From NCBI GenBank assembly GCA_045545595.1, contig JAZQBG010000045.1, positions 5,591 to 69,590 of the forward strand: a DNA stretch of 64,000 nt. Direction: 5' to 3'. The stretch's first letter is position 1; each line of letters starts with the position of its first letter. Under the pieces are notes generated by a model that was given only the letters and a program-made list of their open reading frames with translations, had not been told where the DNA came from and ran no database searches. Shown piece by piece: positions 61,935-64,000 of the stretch. This DNA comes from SIG205 sp045545595. Its GTDB lineage: Bacteria > Bacillota_I > Bacilli_A > RF39 > UBA660. The position numbers were made by a program, and so were the translations under genes.

Positions 61935-63797
61935 TTATTTAACTGTTAATGTCTTTATATTTTTCTTTTCATTTGTTTCATTTAATGGATCTTTTAATAA
62001 TTTTAAAAAATCATTATATGGCATTATAACAGATCCTGAACGAATATGATTATTGTCATAATCATTAAATATTATTTTTGTTTGACTAAAACTATCTTGT
62101 ATAATATTTATTCTTCCTATATGTGATAAAGAGTTTCTTATGATCTCGATAATTTCATTAGAATTATTACAATATCTATATATATATTTCATATCCTCTT
62201 CTATTTTTATATCAAGTATTTTGCTAATTGCTTTTTTTATTTTTTTCTTTCCTTCTGTTGTTTGTGATTTATTAAAATGATTATAGTAATTATTTATTGA
62301 ATTAGATATTTCATTAATTCTTGCTGAGTTGTAATCCTTGTAATTAATATATGGTATAAAATTTAAATTTTCTTCTATTTTGCATAATTCTTGTTTTAAT
62401 TGATTTATTTTATTTAAAATTGTATTTACAAACGTTTTTAATTTTAATATGTCTTCTTCTTTAGTACAATTTTGTAATTGTGTTTGTTTTTCAAATAGTT
62501 TTACTTCCTGTTCTAATATATCTAAAATTATTGTTTTTCTTTTTCTTGCACAATCTAAGTATCCTTGATTTGTATATGCAATTGTACAAAGATCTGACAT
62601 ATCCATATTGTTTTTTTCATAATATTGTTTATATAATTCATTATTATTAATTACTAAAGTACATATCCCATAAGTATTTATACATATTGTTCTTAATACA
62701 TTTAGTGTTTTATAAAAATCATTATATATATCAGTTATGGAAGTATATTGTTTTTTTTCATTAGTTATAATAGAATTAATTAAACACATATTCTCTTTGA
62801 TACTGTTATTATCTGTTTTTTCAATATCACTATTTAAATTTTCTATAATACTAGTTAGATGATTTAATAGCGATATTCCTTTTGGTTTCACTAGTTCATT
62901 TAACTGACTATATAATAAATCATAATTTTTATAATAACTCGCTATTTTTTTAGATGATTTATTTATCAAATTATTTTTTCTTTCATTAATAAAAATATCT
63001 AATGTTATATCTGGGAATTCATTGCTTATTTTGTTTTTAACTATAGCTATCGTGTTATAAAATGATATTAAATATTTATTATTATAATGTTTTTTATTGA
63101 TATTGATTTGTTCTTGATATTTTTCAATTATTTCTTCATCAATTTCAATTAAGCTACATTCTTCAAATATTTCTTTGATTCTGTTTTCAACATTCTTAAT
63201 ATTGAATTTGTTTCCTTTAATATTCACACTATATAAAATAGTATTTGATATTTCTTTTTTAGTGTTTAAATATGAATTATCTTTTTTATGTTTATTATAA
63301 TAAAAACCCTTAAATTTATAGTTATCAGATATTTTTTTGCTTAATATATCATATTTTGCATAATCAATAATCCATGAGAAAGGTATTTCGCATTCTAAAT
63401 CCCTATCGTAATAATCATTTTTAATAATTATACATTTTTTAACTTCATCTATTTCTAGCATTTCATGCATAATTGAATCTCTTATATTATCTAAAATCCA
63501 CAAATTATTATCTTCTTTTGAATTATTAATTATAGGCATTTTGTTAGAAAAACCTTGTCTAAATAGTGCATCAATATCTATTGTAGGAACATGTTTCTTT
63601 AATCTATCTAATCTTTTAGGATTTTTAAGTTCTTTATCAATTATTTTTTCTTTTGATAAATTTAAATATGCTAAGCATAGCGCTAACTCAAAGTATTCAT
63701 CATTTTTTAAAAATTCATTATAATTTAAGCTTTCTAATGAATTGATTTTATGTTCTATAACAGTTGATATTTTTTTACTAAAATCTACTTTTGACAT
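61935..63797 (-). CDS. Large helical protein with two HEPN-like RX4H motifs, 620 aa
   Basis: Not recognised as a whole. Two segments share one pattern: NIRDSIMHEMLEID...IIIKND (about 105-130) and IIRNSLSHIGRIN...IIFNDYD (about 553-580), each an Arg-X4-His followed by an amphipathic strand ending in ND. RX4-6H is the active-site motif of HEPN ribonucleases, and the tail after it resembles pEK499_p136-type HEPN proteins. Between them lie 400 residues of charged helices. The ATG used follows AGAGGGA; an upstream start adds 11 residues. RNase activity or a defence role is inference. Confidence 0.6.
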   Translation of the reverse strand: MSKVDFSKKISTVIEHKINSLESLNYNEFLKNDEYFELALCLAYLNLSKEKIIDKELKNPKRLDRLKKHVPTIDIDALFRQGFSNKMPIINNSKEDNNLWILDNIRDSIMHEMLEIDEVKKCIIIKNDYYDRDLECEIPFSWIIDYAKYDILSKKISDNYKFKGFYYNKHKKDNSYLNTKKEISNTILYSVNIKGNKFNIKNVENRIKEIFEECSLIEIDEEIIEKYQEQININKKHYNNKYLISFYNTIAIVKNKISNEFPDITLDIFINERKNNLINKSSKKIASYYKNYDLLYSQLNELVKPKGISLLNHLTSIIENLNSDIEKTDNNSIKENMCLINSIITNEKKQYTSITDIYNDFYKTLNVLRTICINTYGICTLVINNNELYKQYYEKNNMDMSDLCTIAYTNQGYLDCARKRKTIILDILEQEVKLFEKQTQLQNCTKEEDILKLKTFVNTILNKINQLKQELCKIEENLNFIPYINYKDYNSARINEISNSINNYYNHFNKSQTTEGKKKIKKAISKILDIKIEEDMKYIYRYCNNSNEIIEIIRNSLSHIGRINIIQDSFSQTKIIFNDYDNNHIRSGSVIMPYNDFLKLLKDPLNETNEKKNIKTLTVK

Positions 63798-63896
63798 ACT
63801 ATCCCTCTTTTTATCTGAGTATTCTATCACGAAACTATTTTTTTAGCAAATTAACTAAAAAAGGAAAATTTTTTTCTGAAGTGCAACACTTCGTAA

Positions 63897-63925
63897 TTGA
63901 AAAAGACACGTGAATAATTTATAAT
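63897..63925 (+). promoter_or_regulatory. Promoter of the gene at the right edge
   Basis: TTGAAA, 17-base spacer, TATAAT; a GAAGTG/CACTTC hairpin lies just upstream. Confidence 0.85.
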
Positions 63926-63958
63926 ATCTTTTGCTCAGAAAGAAAGGAAATTAATCAC

Positions 63959-64000
63959 ATGTCTGAAACAAATGATACTATAAAAACAAAGAAAAAGCAA
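63959..64000 (+). CDS. Start of an unidentified gene (partial)
   Basis: ATG after AAAGGA begins MSETNDTIKTKKKQ and runs off the window. Too short to identify; the Lys-rich, disordered start is uninformative. Confidence 0.6.
   Translation, partial: MSETNDTIKTKKKQ

Noticed and set aside
63858..63893. GAAGTG/CACTTC hairpin as a terminator
   Set aside because: No T run follows; it lies directly upstream of a promoter and could be an operator, but nothing decides this.

Overview
This 64 kb window is low-GC, AT-rich chromosomal DNA from a Gram-positive-type bacterium of the Bacilli. The strongest evidence is gene order. Reading leftwards on the minus strand it runs gltX, cysS, mrnC, rlmB, a sigH-like sigma factor, secE, nusG, rplK, rplA, rplJ, rplL, an rsmC-like methyltransferase, rpoB, rpoC, rpsL, rpsG, fusA, tuf, as in Bacillus subtilis. 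secG, rnr, smpB and ssrA are also grouped. Intact peptidoglycan genes (murD, murT/gatD, ftsEX with an M23 partner, a FemAB-type transferase, a CwlD-like amidase) show a walled cell. The tmRNA tag ends in -SFA, like the -AFA ends of mycoplasma tags, so an uncultured gut Bacilli lineage near the Mollicutes (RF39-like) is my guess, not a demonstration.

Layout. 1-9.3 kb: a partial ABC transporter behind a strong operator-bearing promoter, a broken N-formylglutamate amidohydrolase, a HAD protein, the ftsE-ftsX-M23 operon, and htrA overlapping an Abi-family gene. 9.4-12.6 kb: zinc phospholipase C-like protein, CwlD-like amidase, collagen-like protein and an XRE regulator. 12.6-14.2 kb: an accessory patch next to the 3' end of rpsI with phased repeats, a 27-codon hydrophobic ORF in a structured transcript, and a SEL1 gene with an amber codon. 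14.2-19.3 kb: rplM-rpsI, then a decaying exopolysaccharide cluster. 19.4-30.4 kb: tmRNA, prepilin-like genes, smpB, capA, rnr, secG, eno, murD and femAB. 30.4-32.5 kb: a SipW peptidase, a rubredoxin-like/membrane protein and a TasA-like protein. 32.6-55.7 kb: the translation and transcription core. 55.9-63.8 kb: a coiled-coil gene, gatD-murT, a YitT protein, prfB with its programmed frameshift, and two unrecognised genes, the larger with two HEPN-like RX4H motifs.

The best candidate for an undescribed system is a pair of paralogous loci at 13.09-13.37 kb and 37.10-37.39 kb. Each has a 17-bp-spaced promoter with the same TTTGTTTGTTATAAT core, a leader starting with GG, an ORF of 27 or 25 hydrophobic codons, a hairpin and a terminator. 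In both, the 5' end of the transcript is complementary over 12 nt to the 3' arm of the terminator, and the paired bases differ between loci in a compensatory way. That is the architecture of type I toxin mRNAs. No antisense RNA was identified.

Gene decay is confined to accessory genes: two genes have a single in-frame stop (N-formylglutamate amidohydrolase, SEL1) and two have a single frameshift (sugar transferase, tyrosine-kinase-like protein), while all core genes read through.
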